From NCBI GenBank assembly GCA_029876055.1, contig CM056874.1, positions 7,812,001 to 7,876,000 of the forward strand: a stretch of 64,000 nucleotides of DNA, read 5' to 3'. This DNA is from Madurella fahalii. Taxonomy: Eukaryota > Ascomycota > Sordariomycetes > Sordariales. Shown piece after piece: positions 1-11,452 of the stretch. The notes under the pieces were generated by a model that did not search any database, was not told the DNA's origin, and saw only the letters and a program-made list of their open reading frames with translations. Numbering within the stretch: the stretch's first letter is position 1; each line of letters begins with the position of its first letter. Made by a program: the position numbers and the translations under genes.

Positions 1-333
1 TTTAATGAGGTGAATCATAGTTGTCCATGTCCAACCTGTTCCGTGAGTGTGAAAACATGCTAGAAGTTCGTTCCAATCTTATTACAAGCATAAAAAGATG
101 AGATTAGAAGGGAGTAAGGACGTGTTTGCTCTATACAAGAAATCCACTATGAAAAACCATCAAGTCATTGATGTGTGTCAATCTCATACGCAAACTGATT
201 GCGCCGGATGCAATGTTTCAGAGACATGCTGCTGCTCTTGCTCTACATCCGGATATTGCCTCCAACTGAAAGATGCATATTGATCAGAGGTCCCAGTCCA
301 ACTCATCGCTCATCAGGCAAATCGTAGCCGGAG
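1..333. other. Left edge, no firm gene
   Basis: No gene can be supported here. A 61-codon ATG reading frame at 98-283 (+) has nine cysteines in its last 35 residues, but it has no recognisable domain or splice partner. An in-frame TAG at 325-327 closes the frame just upstream of the next gene. Confidence 0.4.
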
Positions 334-1396
334 ATGGACCTTCGCGGTTACGGTCTACTCATCCATCCTAGCTACTCCCCCTCTCCGGGAGTGCGTCTCA
401 GCAGAGTCGAAGTAGACCCAAGGATCCCATACCAGCGCCAACGGCGTTACTCCTTAAGCAGCCTCAGCCTGCCCGACGATTCACACTGGGGAGGCATGCA
501 TTACCGGAGCGCTTTTTCCAAAGCTCAGGTCCGAAGGAGCCGCAGCCGCAGCCGAGACAGAAACGGCCGCAGGCACCGTGAACTCAAAAGGCACTCGATT
601 ACCCCGAGAAACGAGAACCCCGGGATTGATCTGGCACTGCGCAATCTCAGCCAGGAAGTGAACACATCATTGGCAATGTTCAAGGCCCTTGTGCAGGGTT
701 TTGAGCGCCAAATTGAGCCGCTCCAAGATTGGGCCGAGGACTACACGCTCGACACCATTTGGAAGAATAAGATCAGGGACCAGTTTCGGCACAAGCGCGA
801 AAGGGAGAGATTCGAGGGTGTCGTGATGAGGATCTCCGGAGGCAGAGAATCTGTCAAGGATTGCATCACCAAGGCCAAGGCTCTTGAGGCAACGTGGGAC
901 GACAGGTACAAAATCGAGGGCCAGATCCGCACGGCTAGAAAGGCGCTCCTCTACTGCGACGGCATCATCGACCTGGCCGAGAGAGCGGCGAGCGAGCGAA
1001 TGGCTTGCAAGCAGCTGGTGATAGAACTTCAGGACACCAAGTGTTTGTTGGGCCGGAAGAAGCACCCATGGATTTGTAGGTCCGCCTTTTATCCATTACG
1101 TCTCTCAAAGGCCTAAGACGTCGCAGCCCCTATAGGATCGTGTGACTTGTGCTGACAACTACAGCGCAGATGACCAAGACAGCGTTGGAGAACAGGATGT
1201 TGGCCCATATAGATATATGGCCACATCGAGGAAGAGCAGGGGCAAAAAATCTCAGGATGAAACGGGCTTGGACAACGAGAGATTCGAGGATTGGGATGAG
1301 GAAGGCAGGATGAACGAGCCAGGATATTCTTTCGACGTCTCGATGGATCCGCCAGTGAAGGATGCAAGGAACGATCAGGATGGTGATTCATGGTAG
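334..1396 (+). CDS. Hypothetical protein, two exons, 322 aa
   Basis: I do not recognise this protein. Exon 1 is 334-1075 and exon 2 is 1170-1396. The 94-bp intron has donor GTAGGT, branch GCTGAC at 1151-1156 and acceptor CAG at 1167-1169; using the CAG four bases earlier would put exon 2 in a different frame. The N-terminal third is rich in Arg and Ser (RSRSRSRDR around residue 70). The middle is predicted helical and charged, and the spliced tail is acidic. No signal peptide or membrane segment is visible. The start is the first ATG after the in-frame TAG at 325. An upstream exon cannot be excluded because the gene lies at the window edge. It could be a lineage-specific nuclear protein, but the composition alone does not prove that. 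Confidence 0.55.
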
Positions 1397-2558
1397 TCGG
1401 AGATAGGCGGGGTTTCGCTCGCAGTGTTGACACCCATGCTGTGAGTTGGTATTGTAGGTGATAGGACCGGTAGCGGCCAACTTGTTAGCAGTATCCTCGT
1501 CCGAAGGGAGGAACAGGATGCAGTTCTTACCTAAGAAAAAAAAATGGGTTGGTGAAGCCTCGTCCTCAACAGAATAATCGGAATCGGATCATGAAGTGTT
1601 CCCCCCACAAGGAGGGGACACCGCACGCTGCGTATTGCACTCAAGTGTTCGACCACAAGCTTCGTAACGGCCCTCCCAGAGGAACCTGGGAAAACTGACA
1701 CTCGCGTCGAGACACGAGGCAGCCCCAAGCCCTGCCTTTCTGATGCCAATTACAGACGCGACATCGCGCCAAGCCGTCACCGGCAGAGCCCGCTACCCAT
1801 CGAACGCCGAAGCGCGGATGGACGGGCCAAAGAGTGAAGCTGATTCTCCGAATTTCTCATATGCTAATCAAGAAAGGGTGAAAGCACTGCTCGCGCAGGC
1901 TCTCCGTTTGTAGCATAGAAACGCAGCGTTGAAGAGGACGGGGCTTCACGAGAGAAGAAAGGAGAAGAGAGGAACCGAGAGCGGCCAGGACGAGCGTTTT
2001 TGGAGTCATTAGAAAATTGAGGCTCAGTGCCCCACGGTCAATATTGGCCAATCATAAACGAAGACACAGCCCCACCAGGCCAGGGTTTCGGTTTTAACTC
2101 TTGGATCGCCCAGGGTTCTGAGGGAAAAGCATCGACCATCTCCCGTTTGTGAACCCCCACTTCTTTCCACGTTGCTCGGCATCGTGGTAGGAAGGGAAAA
2201 AAAAAAAAAAAAAGAGGAAGAAAAATTGAGGTGCCTGTGGGTCAGAGCCAATTCCGCGATCATACGTGACAGGGAGACGCCGGGGGACTCCAGGGGACGA
2301 GGGAGGCCCAGACCGCTATGCCACGATAGCATCCATTCCCCAAGGTTTCCACGAGCGAATCCGGAGCCGTTCCCGGGAGGTACAAAATGAACATGATTAC
2401 TTTGCAGCAAGTATCTCTTCATCGCGTTCTCTCTTTTTTCCGTGTTCTCTCACCAAGACTACGCTACGTCCATTTTCCGCAGTTGATTCTTTTCGTTTTC
2501 GTTTTCGTTTTCGTTCTCGTTCGAATTCTTGCAGTGGTTCCCTGTCCTGTCTGCGAAT
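1397..2558. other. Intergenic, upstream of the methyltransferase
   Basis: No gene is supported. The stretch contains a run of 17 A at 2207-2223 and a short hexamer repeat at 2490-2513, just before the next start codon. Reading frames here are short and lack codon bias or splice partners. Confidence 0.5.
2490..2513 (+). repeat. (TTTTCG)4 hexamer tandem
   Basis: Four perfect TTTTCG units followed by two degenerate ones (to about 2522). It lies 45 bp before the methyltransferase start codon, so it probably falls in the 5' UTR or core promoter. Confidence 0.9.
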
Positions 2559-3746
2559 ATGAGAGGTAGCGAGCTGCTACCCCCTCCTCTCGAGGACGAA
2601 CTTCCACATCTCTGGCGGAAGCCTGCGTACGAAGTCCTCCTCGGTTGCCTCCAGAAGCTTCGCGTCGAACCGCGGGTCTGGAATTTACGGATCTCGCGAG
2701 CAGACATTCTCAAGGAGCAGGCCGCCGCGGTTCACGACACTCGAGACATTATCGCACTCCTGTCTGCGGTTATTAAGAGCCGCCTAGCATGGCTTGATAA
2801 CGACGATGAGCGAGAAGTGATTTGGGAGGAGGCAAGCAAGCGCATGTCGGAGCGCTGCGGGCGGACGGGTATGTTTCTTGAACTCGGGGAATAGAACCAG
2901 GACGAGAGATGTGGGCTAGCGCTGACTATAGCGTCAGCTATGGGAGAGATTACTCGGCGGTGGCCTTTTGAGGATCAGGGCTATGGCGCCTTCAGCCTAG
3001 CGATACGAGAGCCACCACTGACCGGAGACTCGCTCGGCCTCAAGACATGGGGATCGTCATACGCACTTGCTCAGATCCTCCACGAATTTGCCGCCGGACC
3101 TCTTGCTCACTTATTCCCAGCGGGTGCGGATCCAGCGCCCAAAGAGGTTCTCGAACTTGGTTCCGGTACCGGCCTTCTGGGGCTGGCGGCCGCCTGCATC
3201 TGGAAAGCGAGCGTGGTTCTCACCGATCTCCCAGTCATTATGCCTAACCTGACGAGCAATGCCTCCCTAAACCGGGAAGTCGTGGAAGCGAGAGGCGGCA
3301 AGGTTGAAACCGCCTCATTGACTTGGGGAGGGGGCGAGGAAGACAATGATCCCAGATTCAGGACATTGCACAGCTATCAGGTGGGAGAAGTGTCTGGTTT
3401 CACGTTGACTCTGTGCATGGTTGCTAACCGTCTTTATTCTCAGCTCATCATTGCTGCCGACCCCCTCTATGACGATGATCACCCTGCTCTTTTGGCAAGC
3501 GCTATTGACGAGCAACTTTCTCTCAACCCAGATGCGCGTGTTCTCCTTATGGTACCGCAGAGGGACGAGACCACCAAGTGTCTTCTACGACTACTCAGAG
3601 AGGAGCTAGCACGGCAAGTCAATTCGCTGGTGTGCCTTGATGAGAGCCTCGTGGCTGGCCAAGATGATTGGGGTGACGAAAATGACGACGAGACGCGAGG
3701 CGTTGACTTCTGGTGGGGGATCTTTGGCCGGGATTTGAGGCACTGA
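2559..3746 (+). CDS. Efm2/FAM86-type protein-lysine methyltransferase
   Basis: A class I SAM-dependent methyltransferase of family 16, most like the EFM2/FAM86 group whose characterised members methylate lysines of elongation factor 2. Exons are 2559-2868, 2938-3380 and 3444-3746 (351 aa). Both introns have good branch sites (GCTGAC at 2921, TGCTAAC at 3422); the second is 63 bp and stop-free, so only its splice signals reveal it. Visible motifs are SAM motif I ELGSGTG near residues 176-182, the acidic loop TDLP after the next strand, and the family's post-motif II DPLY near 257-260. The N-terminal ~100 residues match the FAM86-like helical region. The start is the ATG after a pyrimidine-rich leader; an upstream CTG-initiated extension is unlikely. 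The substrate is inferred from family only. Confidence 0.85.
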
Positions 3747-4816
3747 TTCAAGGATTGTAGCGTAAATGGAAACCGATATAGGGCATTTGTGTTTGTTTGA
3801 TGGACGGAGTTAGAAGCGCTTGGGGTATAGATTAAGCTCGGAAACGGGGATACAGCATTGGTAGACATAGAACTAGACCTAGAAATTCCTAGACGTAGAA
3901 GGCCGTTCACTCCGCAATCCTAATATAATGTGGGTATGAGAGTGAGAAACCGAGTTGCCTTATTTCGTCATCTGCTTGGCCCATCATTTACCGAAATGGA
4001 CGACCTTACCCGTTTACGAACTCGTCGTGCCCTTTCTCTATCTGTCCAAGTACTAGCTCAAAATGCCCAACATGCCGACAGAAACGACAGACCCGATGAT
4101 AAATAGCTTCATCAAACCTGACATATTCCAAAGCACCCGCTCGTAGCATCCATCCCCAACTCCTAGTGCTTTGTAAACGAAGGAAACGATTTCCAGACAA
4201 TAAACGGGGTATCTAACAGGAGTAAGGAAATAACGAGACGAATGCGTCTGCGAAAGCCTGTATTCGGCTAGAGAACAAGCGAAGTTTAGGTGATGTGAAG
4301 GTTTCATACATTCCCCCTGGCCGCTCCGTCGGCAACGGACGAGATGAACAGAGCTGCTGACTATTCTAGTCAGACGATGCTTTTCCCCTCGCGCTGGATG
4401 CCGCATTCCAGACGGAACCGATAATAATGTTGACAGAGAGATTGACTCTCAATGGTAAAGTGGGACATAATCAATATAAAGGGCATTCTTTAGGAAATCA
4501 ACAGCCGCACCGGCCTAGGACATTAACCACGTAAGACACTCGACGAACGTGTGGGAAGGTGACCGAGAAAGAACCTCATCGAAAGCATTCAACTTGTGAG
4601 AGAACTGGCGTCATGATGTTGTAGATGGAGAGTTCCGATGTCGACGAGATGTGTAACTATTTTCTTGCATCGAGCATGAAGTCGGACTAAAGCCTCCCGG
4701 GCAGAGTGAACATCGTAAAGAAGGTCTTGGCTTGAGATCGAAATGCGGACAAGATTTAGCACCCCACGCCACCGTTTAAGTTTGCGGCCAAGCGGGCGAC
4801 GGGTGGTTGGTTCCGA
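3747..4816. other. Convergent intergenic region
   Basis: About 1.07 kb between the 3' ends of two convergent genes. Only short reading frames without splice partners are seen, so I call no gene. Confidence 0.55.
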
Positions 4817-7321
4817 TTATACCGAGACTGACATGTTTTTCCTCGTCTCGGCTTCCTCGAGCTGTATGCCAAAGACTAGCCTGAACAAGTCTCTGAGGAA
4901 GCCGTATTGGCCCGACCGCAGCATCATCCAGTTCACGCTTTTAGAGATTTCGATGGCACTAAAGCGTTTACCCCGCGGCGGCAGGCTAGGCGAGGAGCGA
5001 AAGGGCGTGTCGCTCAACACCAAGTTCTTGTAATTCTGTAATAGCGCCGCATGACTGGGCAGGGAGCCAAATGAGCCCGTTGACAGACTCTTGACGAAGG
5101 CCTGCAATGACGCGGCACCACCAGTTCCATCGGCCGCTGCCGCATCACGGCTGAACCCGATGTTCATGGCAGCCTTCACAATAAGCGCCTTGATACGTGT
5201 GATGTTGATATCCTCAGCGGCGGCAGTTGTGGTGGCTGTGCTGGAGGTATGTTGGCTGCTCTGACTGTAGCCTGAGAGGTTCGAGGCGTTGCTCGACCAG
5301 CGGCCGCCACGGTCGCTGCGCGACTCACTCGAGGTGCCGAGGACCAAGATATTGGGCATCTGCGGGCTAGCGTCGGGCGATACGGGCGTGTCCTCGAACT
5401 CGGTAACGGGTGTTTCGGGGACGACGGGGTGCGCCCGGGGGCGTTCGATGTCTGCGAGGCTGCGGAGACTCTCACGCTTGGATTGTAGTGACGCGCGGCT
5501 GCCGGCGTTGGAGCGCGCAACGTCGGATTGATGACTCAATGCCTGTAGACCGTACGGTGGACCGCCAGCGAAAAAGTTGACCTGGTTTGGCCGTGGCGTA
5601 CCCCTGTCCGGTCGGATCTGCGTCCAACCCTCACGAAAGATGTCGCAGAGCTCCCAGCATGCTTGTACGGCTGAGCCAAGAAGCTCCTCATCAGGCGCTT
5701 TGCCATCACGCCGGTTCTGCCGGAGACTGAAGAGCATCTCGGCCAGTGCCCAGCAGGCCCGTAACAATGAGTCGGTCTCTTCCGCTAGATCGCTGCGCTG
5801 CTTCATTAGTCGGTGACACAGTGTAATGTAGAAATCCAAAGTCCGCTCCCTGAAGGCCTCAGGAAGCGACCGGCTGTCTTGGGCACTATACAAACTGAAG
5901 CATTCTGTTAGACAGGTCGTTGGAGCACGGGACGAAGCGGAACCGACAAAACATACTGGTTGTTGAGTTCGAAACTGACTCTCAGAATGGAATCTGCCGT
6001 TTCGTCCTTCCTCTGCCGCACATCGAACAATGCCTGGCAAAAATCACGGCAAAGATCCAGATTTGTCCGCACTCCATACGACTCGGAGACATCATCCCTG
6101 CTGTGATACAGTCGCTTGCAGAGCTTCCAGCAGCTCTTCCATGCCCTCTCGTGGGCGTCTGGTGTTCCCGAGCTGTTGAAGACGCGTTCTCTGTGGATTG
6201 AGCTGAGGTTGGCCAGCGTATTACATAGCGTCCAGCACTCCTCAAGGGCTGCTCTGAGCGCTTTGACCTCGCTGTCTTGGCCCCGCGTCGGGTCCGTAAA
6301 CTCGTCCGGGTCCTCAAAGTCGTCATCTCCATCCTGTTCGTGGCTCTCGGGTATCACTGTGGGAAATATGTCAGATATGCGATTGTCGAGGGATCTAGCG
6401 TGTCTTACGTTCGAGACTACTCGCCGTGCTCGACCGCAACCTTGAAGAGTCGCCTGCAAGCACATCTTCCAATTTTTGAGCCTGCGGTGTCGGGGCATCT
6501 ATGCCGAATGCCACGGGCTTAACCTTGGTGTTAACCATTGGCGGGAATTGATTCGGTGAAGTCTTGGTCCAGGTGCATTAGTGGAACTGCCTTGGGGTGC
6601 TTGGCTGCGGGGAGATGTCTCACTACTGTTGACGGCTCGCTGGGCGGAGGGCTTGCGGTGCTGCTCGCAACGCTCGCGCCGCTCACCGAATTGGAGAGGC
6701 TCGACTTGGAGGCTGTGTCGCCCGATTTCTGGCAGGAACATAGAGTCAACATTGCGTTCGAATCATGAAGGGATGCCCATAGATCGTACCCAGTTCTGGA
6801 AGCTCGGCGGTGCGTGTATTACCGAGACAACCTCTCCGCTCAAGGGCCTTCGAATATGGTCTGGGATGTTCGTCCTCAGCATCATAAGCTGCAAGACACG
6901 AGTTAGTGAAACCAGCGCTCCGTTGCGACCACTGGTTACGCACTGAATTTCGTCCGTGGCCCCCATCCTCCTGGGTGTTTTCGACCTCGTCGTCTTCTAT
7001 TTCAGTCGTCTCAGTTCCGTTGGATGTTACGGGAGAGGGTCCAACGATGTCGCTGTTTGGACTTAGAAGATGGGCCGAGCTTGGTCTCGTAAAAGAATTA
7101 GGGCGGAGGGATTGCGATTCGGCGACCGATGAGGTGCTGGTAAATAATATATGGTCAGACGAGAGATCCACCAAATCACGGGTTTGGTGGGAATCATACG
7201 CCATATATTGAGAGGGGAGGGCCGGGGACTCTGGCCCCGACGAGAGCGCCATGTCTGTATGCGGCGAATAGTTCGACGTAATGCTTCCGGCGGATGATCG
7301 CAGGGGTGCTTCAAGAGCCAT
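4817..7321 (-). CDS. Conserved fungal protein of unknown function, six exons
   Basis: Exons on the minus strand: 7321-6944, 6888-6823, 6728-6624, 6562-6409, 6356-5957 and 5894-4817; the joins preserve frame and give 726 aa. The last two junctions are strong: CTGAC branch with CACAG acceptor at 6357, and GTATGT donor at 5956 with CTAAC branch. The first three small introns are inferred mainly from phase. The N-terminal ~300 residues are Ser/Thr-rich and look disordered. A helical core starts at the acidic stretch ending DEFTDP and carries repeated Trp/Cys-containing helices (ECWTLCN, SCWKLCK, ACWELCD). A second disordered region separates it from a compact C-terminal domain of about 130 residues, starting NITRIKALIV. 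No enzyme motif, signal peptide or membrane segment is visible. The architecture suggests a scaffold, but no function is assigned. Confidence 0.75.
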
Positions 7322-10300
7322 TGCGCCCAACAGAGGATGGGCAGCCGGTAGACGGGGTTAGGGGACGGAGGGATGGAAACCGTCTGCCAGGTTGGGGCGA
7401 CCCGGAGAGGATGGTGCTTCTGTCCGGGCGGCGACGCAATTTCGCAGGCGGCAGGGCAGTGAAGCAGCGGTGCGACAAGTCTGGTCAGATAGGCGGCAGG
7501 CAGCACAGTGTCTGCTGCGCTTGACGGAAAAGATAGCGAAGGGCTCAGGACCGGTTGTTGGTTGCTGACATCGAGTCCGCTGGCGCGGGGATCCGAGTGC
7601 AGCTCTCCTCCTGGCGTCTGGAGCTGGCGTGATAATCCCGGAGTGGGAAGGTGAGTAAGATAGTCAAAAATGATCGGGAAACGAGGGGGAGGCGGAGGGG
7701 TAAAAGAGTCCCTTAATGAATCAGGACATGGACGTGAACTGGTCTCGAGGCAGCGACCAGGCAGGGAAATTCAACGGGCAGAGGATGCCTCGTGCAGAAC
7801 GATGGATCGTTGGTGTGCGGCTTCAGCCTGATTGGGATGAGATGGATTCCAGATCGCGGGCGCTGCGCGGGCGCTGCGCGGGGAAGTAGAAAGGGTCAAA
7901 AGAGCACAGCTACCAGGACACGACCTGTCGAGCTGCGACAAGCTCTGCTTGGGCGGGCTGCCCTACGACAACAGCCAATGGTGGGATACGGCAGCGACCT
8001 GGTTGAAGGTACACTAGGCGTCTGCGCGCGGAAGCGGTGGAGTCGTTGACCGTGGCTCCAGGTTTGTGGTATGGTGAGGGACAGCGAGAATACATAACGA
8101 CGCTGCGCTTAACGGGATGAAGCAGCCGAAGGGGAATGGTGGTACTGTAGCGGTTCTGCAGGGCCAGGGTACCAAGCGTTTTGCCGAACATGGGATAGGC
8201 GAGACTGCTGCTGTACCATAGCAATACCAACGACCCTGCAGAGCTGCGCGGCACAGTACAGACGTGTAATTGAGAGGAATCCTTCGCTCCAAGGTTCCAT
8301 GCATGGGATAACACCTGCCAGAGTGTGATGCTTCTCGTTGGCGCTGCTGAGAAAAGCTGCTGCTGCCCCGGTCCTGCTGCTGCTATCGTAAAAGCAGGTA
8401 GCTTTGGGTTGGTAGTGTACATTTGCTTCCCGGGCGGGAGCTGACAAACCTGTCGGTGACGGAGTACCTGTTGATGACCAGGCCGCTTCGTCCCGCACAT
8501 CACCGCTTCACTCGTGTAGAACGGCAGGGGCAGACGCGCATCTTTGTTGCTCTTGGCCCAGTAGAAAACCAATGGATAAGCCCCTCTTCAACGGAGGGGC
8601 TGCATGGCAATGGGCCTCGGCGCTTAAGAAAGTCGTCGTGGGGGGGGCTCGTGGCTCGCTGTCGACATCCCTCTGCCAGGAGACCCTTGCCAAAAGTTTT
8701 TCGGGGTGAGGGGCAGGAGTGCCTGCCAATGGGAAACCACATGGATTTGTTCCCGACCCATCGCGCCGTTCCCAGCCTGCTGGACACCATCCCTGGATGG
8801 GCTTTTCGTTTCCCTTCTCCCTGTCTAACCTAACCAATAACCCCCTGGGCATGAGAGCACAGACGACACCGTGTGCCCAGTCGCATTCCGTAGCACACAG
8901 CCGGATGATGGCACCGCCTGTTTGGTCCCGGCGGCCCTAACGAGCGTCAGGGCTTCTGGCGACTGGGACAACTTGGATCACAACGACACCATGCAGTTTG
9001 GACAAAGCACCGTCAAATCAAACTTGCGTCGGAACACTAAGCTCCGAGAGGAACAGCGAGAGCCGGTGGGGACGTGGAAGATCTGCAGAGCTTGAAACCA
9101 CCCACCGGCATACCCACAGTGCACGCCCCAGCAATGGACGTTGATAATCTGTGAAGCTCATTGTTAGATGGCTGCCCGAACATGTATCCAAATGCACCCG
9201 CTAAAACGATGTGGTTGCAAGAGGGCTTGGCGACTACAGACGGGCCGGAAAATTGGAACAAACAGGGTTCCCGGCGATCTGGTTCTGATCCTATTTTGGC
9301 ACTAGCGGGGTTGAGCAGCGCAGAACTGGACCTGTTCCTCGATCAGAGACGAACTTGCCCCCGTCTTTCCCTGTCTTGCGCTAGTCTGATGACCATTGAT
9401 ACCTACGCAAGGCTGTGGGAAGTCGGATATTGACGTGGCTGAGGCTGCAGAAGCGGGTGCCTGCAAGTCAGCGCAGGATGACGTGAATCCCTTTGCCCGA
9501 AAGTGCCGATAGACCATGCGACCGACATCTGGGTGGCAGTTATTGGAACTTTAGTGAAAGCTGGGGTGTCACAATGACGAGAGCATGTCAGACTCGCCTA
9601 TTGTCGTACACCTTTTTTGAGCTTAGCCGACCAAGGCTGACATCTTCCAGACTAACATTGCGCAAAGCTGTACTGTGTACGCAGTAAGCGCCACCACAGG
9701 ACCTCTTCGTGTTTGTTGCCGAATTGCTTGCTAGTGGATGCAGGCCAGTTGCATGATGCTCTTGATGGTTTGCGACGCGAACCAACACGCGGACCAGAAC
9801 TTGGCAGCTTATCTGCCCAGTCTTGTCAGTCTCCCTGGCCATGATGCATGCCTGTTTGGTGTCGTTTAATGAGTTTTAAACCGTACACCCGGACAGCGGA
9901 GGGAATCATTAGACAAACCCGGAGGTAACTGCACCACAAATGGTTTCTAGAAGCCGAGGAACAACAATGGAATAAGGCACAGCACGACTGGAACCTTAAT
10001 TTCACCCGATCCGCAATGTCTCCAACCACCAGGGTCTGATAGGCAAGACTTGTGATAACATGAATACAGTATTGCGGTCGGCTGGCTCCAATTCATTCAT
10101 GCTTGGGCCCATATGCAGATGCAGTATCGATCCGCCATGTTGTTTCTTGGTCAACCTCCCAATGAGCTAAAGTCGAACCTCAATGCATGTGGAATAGCAC
10201 CATGACTGTGAATGTAACCGCGGCTAAAGCTGGTTGATAGCAAACATCACCGAGACACATTCCGCGCCATTCACATGACGGCGGACTGGAGCTCGATCCC

Positions 10301-10616
10301 GCAGAGACGCCGCTCGCCCGCCTCGCCAACTCATCGATATCATATGCAGTTGGTCCTTACTGTTCACGCCAAGCACTTCGCCCCCATATCTAGCCGCCCT
10401 CTGCGAAAGCACTGCAGGTTTGCATGTCCTTGGGAGTGCGACCTGAACACCAACCCGCGCCCATGGAAAAAATGTCAACCGGACGCCGTCTAGCCAACTA
10501 AACCTGGACACAACCTCCCGCCAGATAAACATAGCTCAGGGCTTATTGGCCCTCTCGCGATGTATAGCCGATCCTTTTTAACGCCCATATATGCACACGA
10601 GAAAGGAACGGAAGGT
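7322..10616. other. 3.3-kb gene-free stretch
   Basis: The first ~700 bp is likely the promoter and 5' UTR of the minus-strand gene ending at 4817. In the remainder I see only short reading frames on both strands without domains or credible splice sites. No RNA gene was recognised. Confidence 0.5.
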
Positions 10617-11040
10617 TTAGGCCTCCCGATCACGAGTCTGCATCTCGATCTTCTTGTAGTTGCGACCGTCCGGCGTGTACCTGGACCAAGCTGTGTCAGG
10701 AACCCAAACTCGGGATGGACGTTGGCACATGTGGTAGGGGAACATACTTCAGGAGCTTCTCGATGAGGTCGACGTGTGTCATGACCATGCGCCGGCAGCA
10801 GTATCTTTTGCAGCCAAGCTGGTCCAGCGCATCTCTAAGAGTCTTGTAAGAGCTCCAATCCATCGGTAATGAACGATTTCGGCATACCCGTCTGTGAGCC
10901 CTTCCTCCTCGATGAGCTTGACAAACTTCTCCCAGAGGTCACCCGTCACCTAGAAATGAAGTTAGCGTAGAGCATTGAGGACCAAGTGGTGGCGCGCAAC
11001 CTGCCTTGCCACACGAGAAGCAGCGGATCGGAATGATCAT
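10617..11040 (-). CDS. RPB10: RNA polymerases I, II and III subunit RPABC5
   Basis: Four small exons: 11040-11005, 10949-10888, 10834-10748 and 10680-10617, giving 82 aa. The product starts MIIPIRCFSCGK and contains GCKRYCCRRM and HVDLIEKLL, hallmarks of Rpb10, a zinc-binding subunit shared by RNA polymerases I, II and III. The atypical zinc-binding set is CFSC plus the adjacent CC pair, all present. It is slightly longer than the usual ~70-76 residues through a C-terminal tail (DGRNYKKIEMQ). The first intron uses a GC donor (AAG then GCAGGT at 11004) and TTTCTAG acceptor; the GT four bases later would shift the frame into an early stop. The other introns use GTATGC and GTATGT donors. It is transcribed away from NAN1 across a 412-bp gap, so the two probably share a promoter region. 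Confidence 0.95.
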
Positions 11041-11452
11041 CTTGTCGACGGCTAGAAAATCGTATCCAATTCCTTAAACGAAACCGTCGCGACGGAACGG
11101 GTGTTTTTCGTATTGCCTTGCGCAGTGAATGGCTGCCGCGGTTGCTTCGCGAGGGCGCGAGAGTTCTATGCAAGGATTGGTGGAGCGTCAAGGTTGCCGC
11201 GAAGCATTCGCAACGAGCCTCAAATCTTTGTTTTAATCTTCTGGGGCCCAGACACGAGGTCTGTGCGTATCGCTGATAAGACAAGCTTCCCATGCCCCAC
11301 TCTAACTTTTTTCGACGTCTCTCCGCCAAAATTTCTTTCCGCGTGTTTGCAATTGCGGGACTGGGCTTTGGTGTTCGCATCGGACGTTGCTCTGCGAAGC
11401 TGGTACGGTACAGTTGTCTCACCGGTTCCTCTACCGCCGACTCTCGCCAAGC
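11041..11452. promoter_or_regulatory. Divergent promoter between RPB10 and NAN1
   Basis: The only space between two start codons pointing in opposite directions, so it must hold both promoters and 5' UTRs. No clear TATA box was recognised. Function is inferred from position. Confidence 0.55.

Noticed and set aside
2459..2713. Frame with Asn-Glu repeats on the minus strand
   Set aside because: It is the antisense of the TTTTCG repeat and of the methyltransferase first exon.
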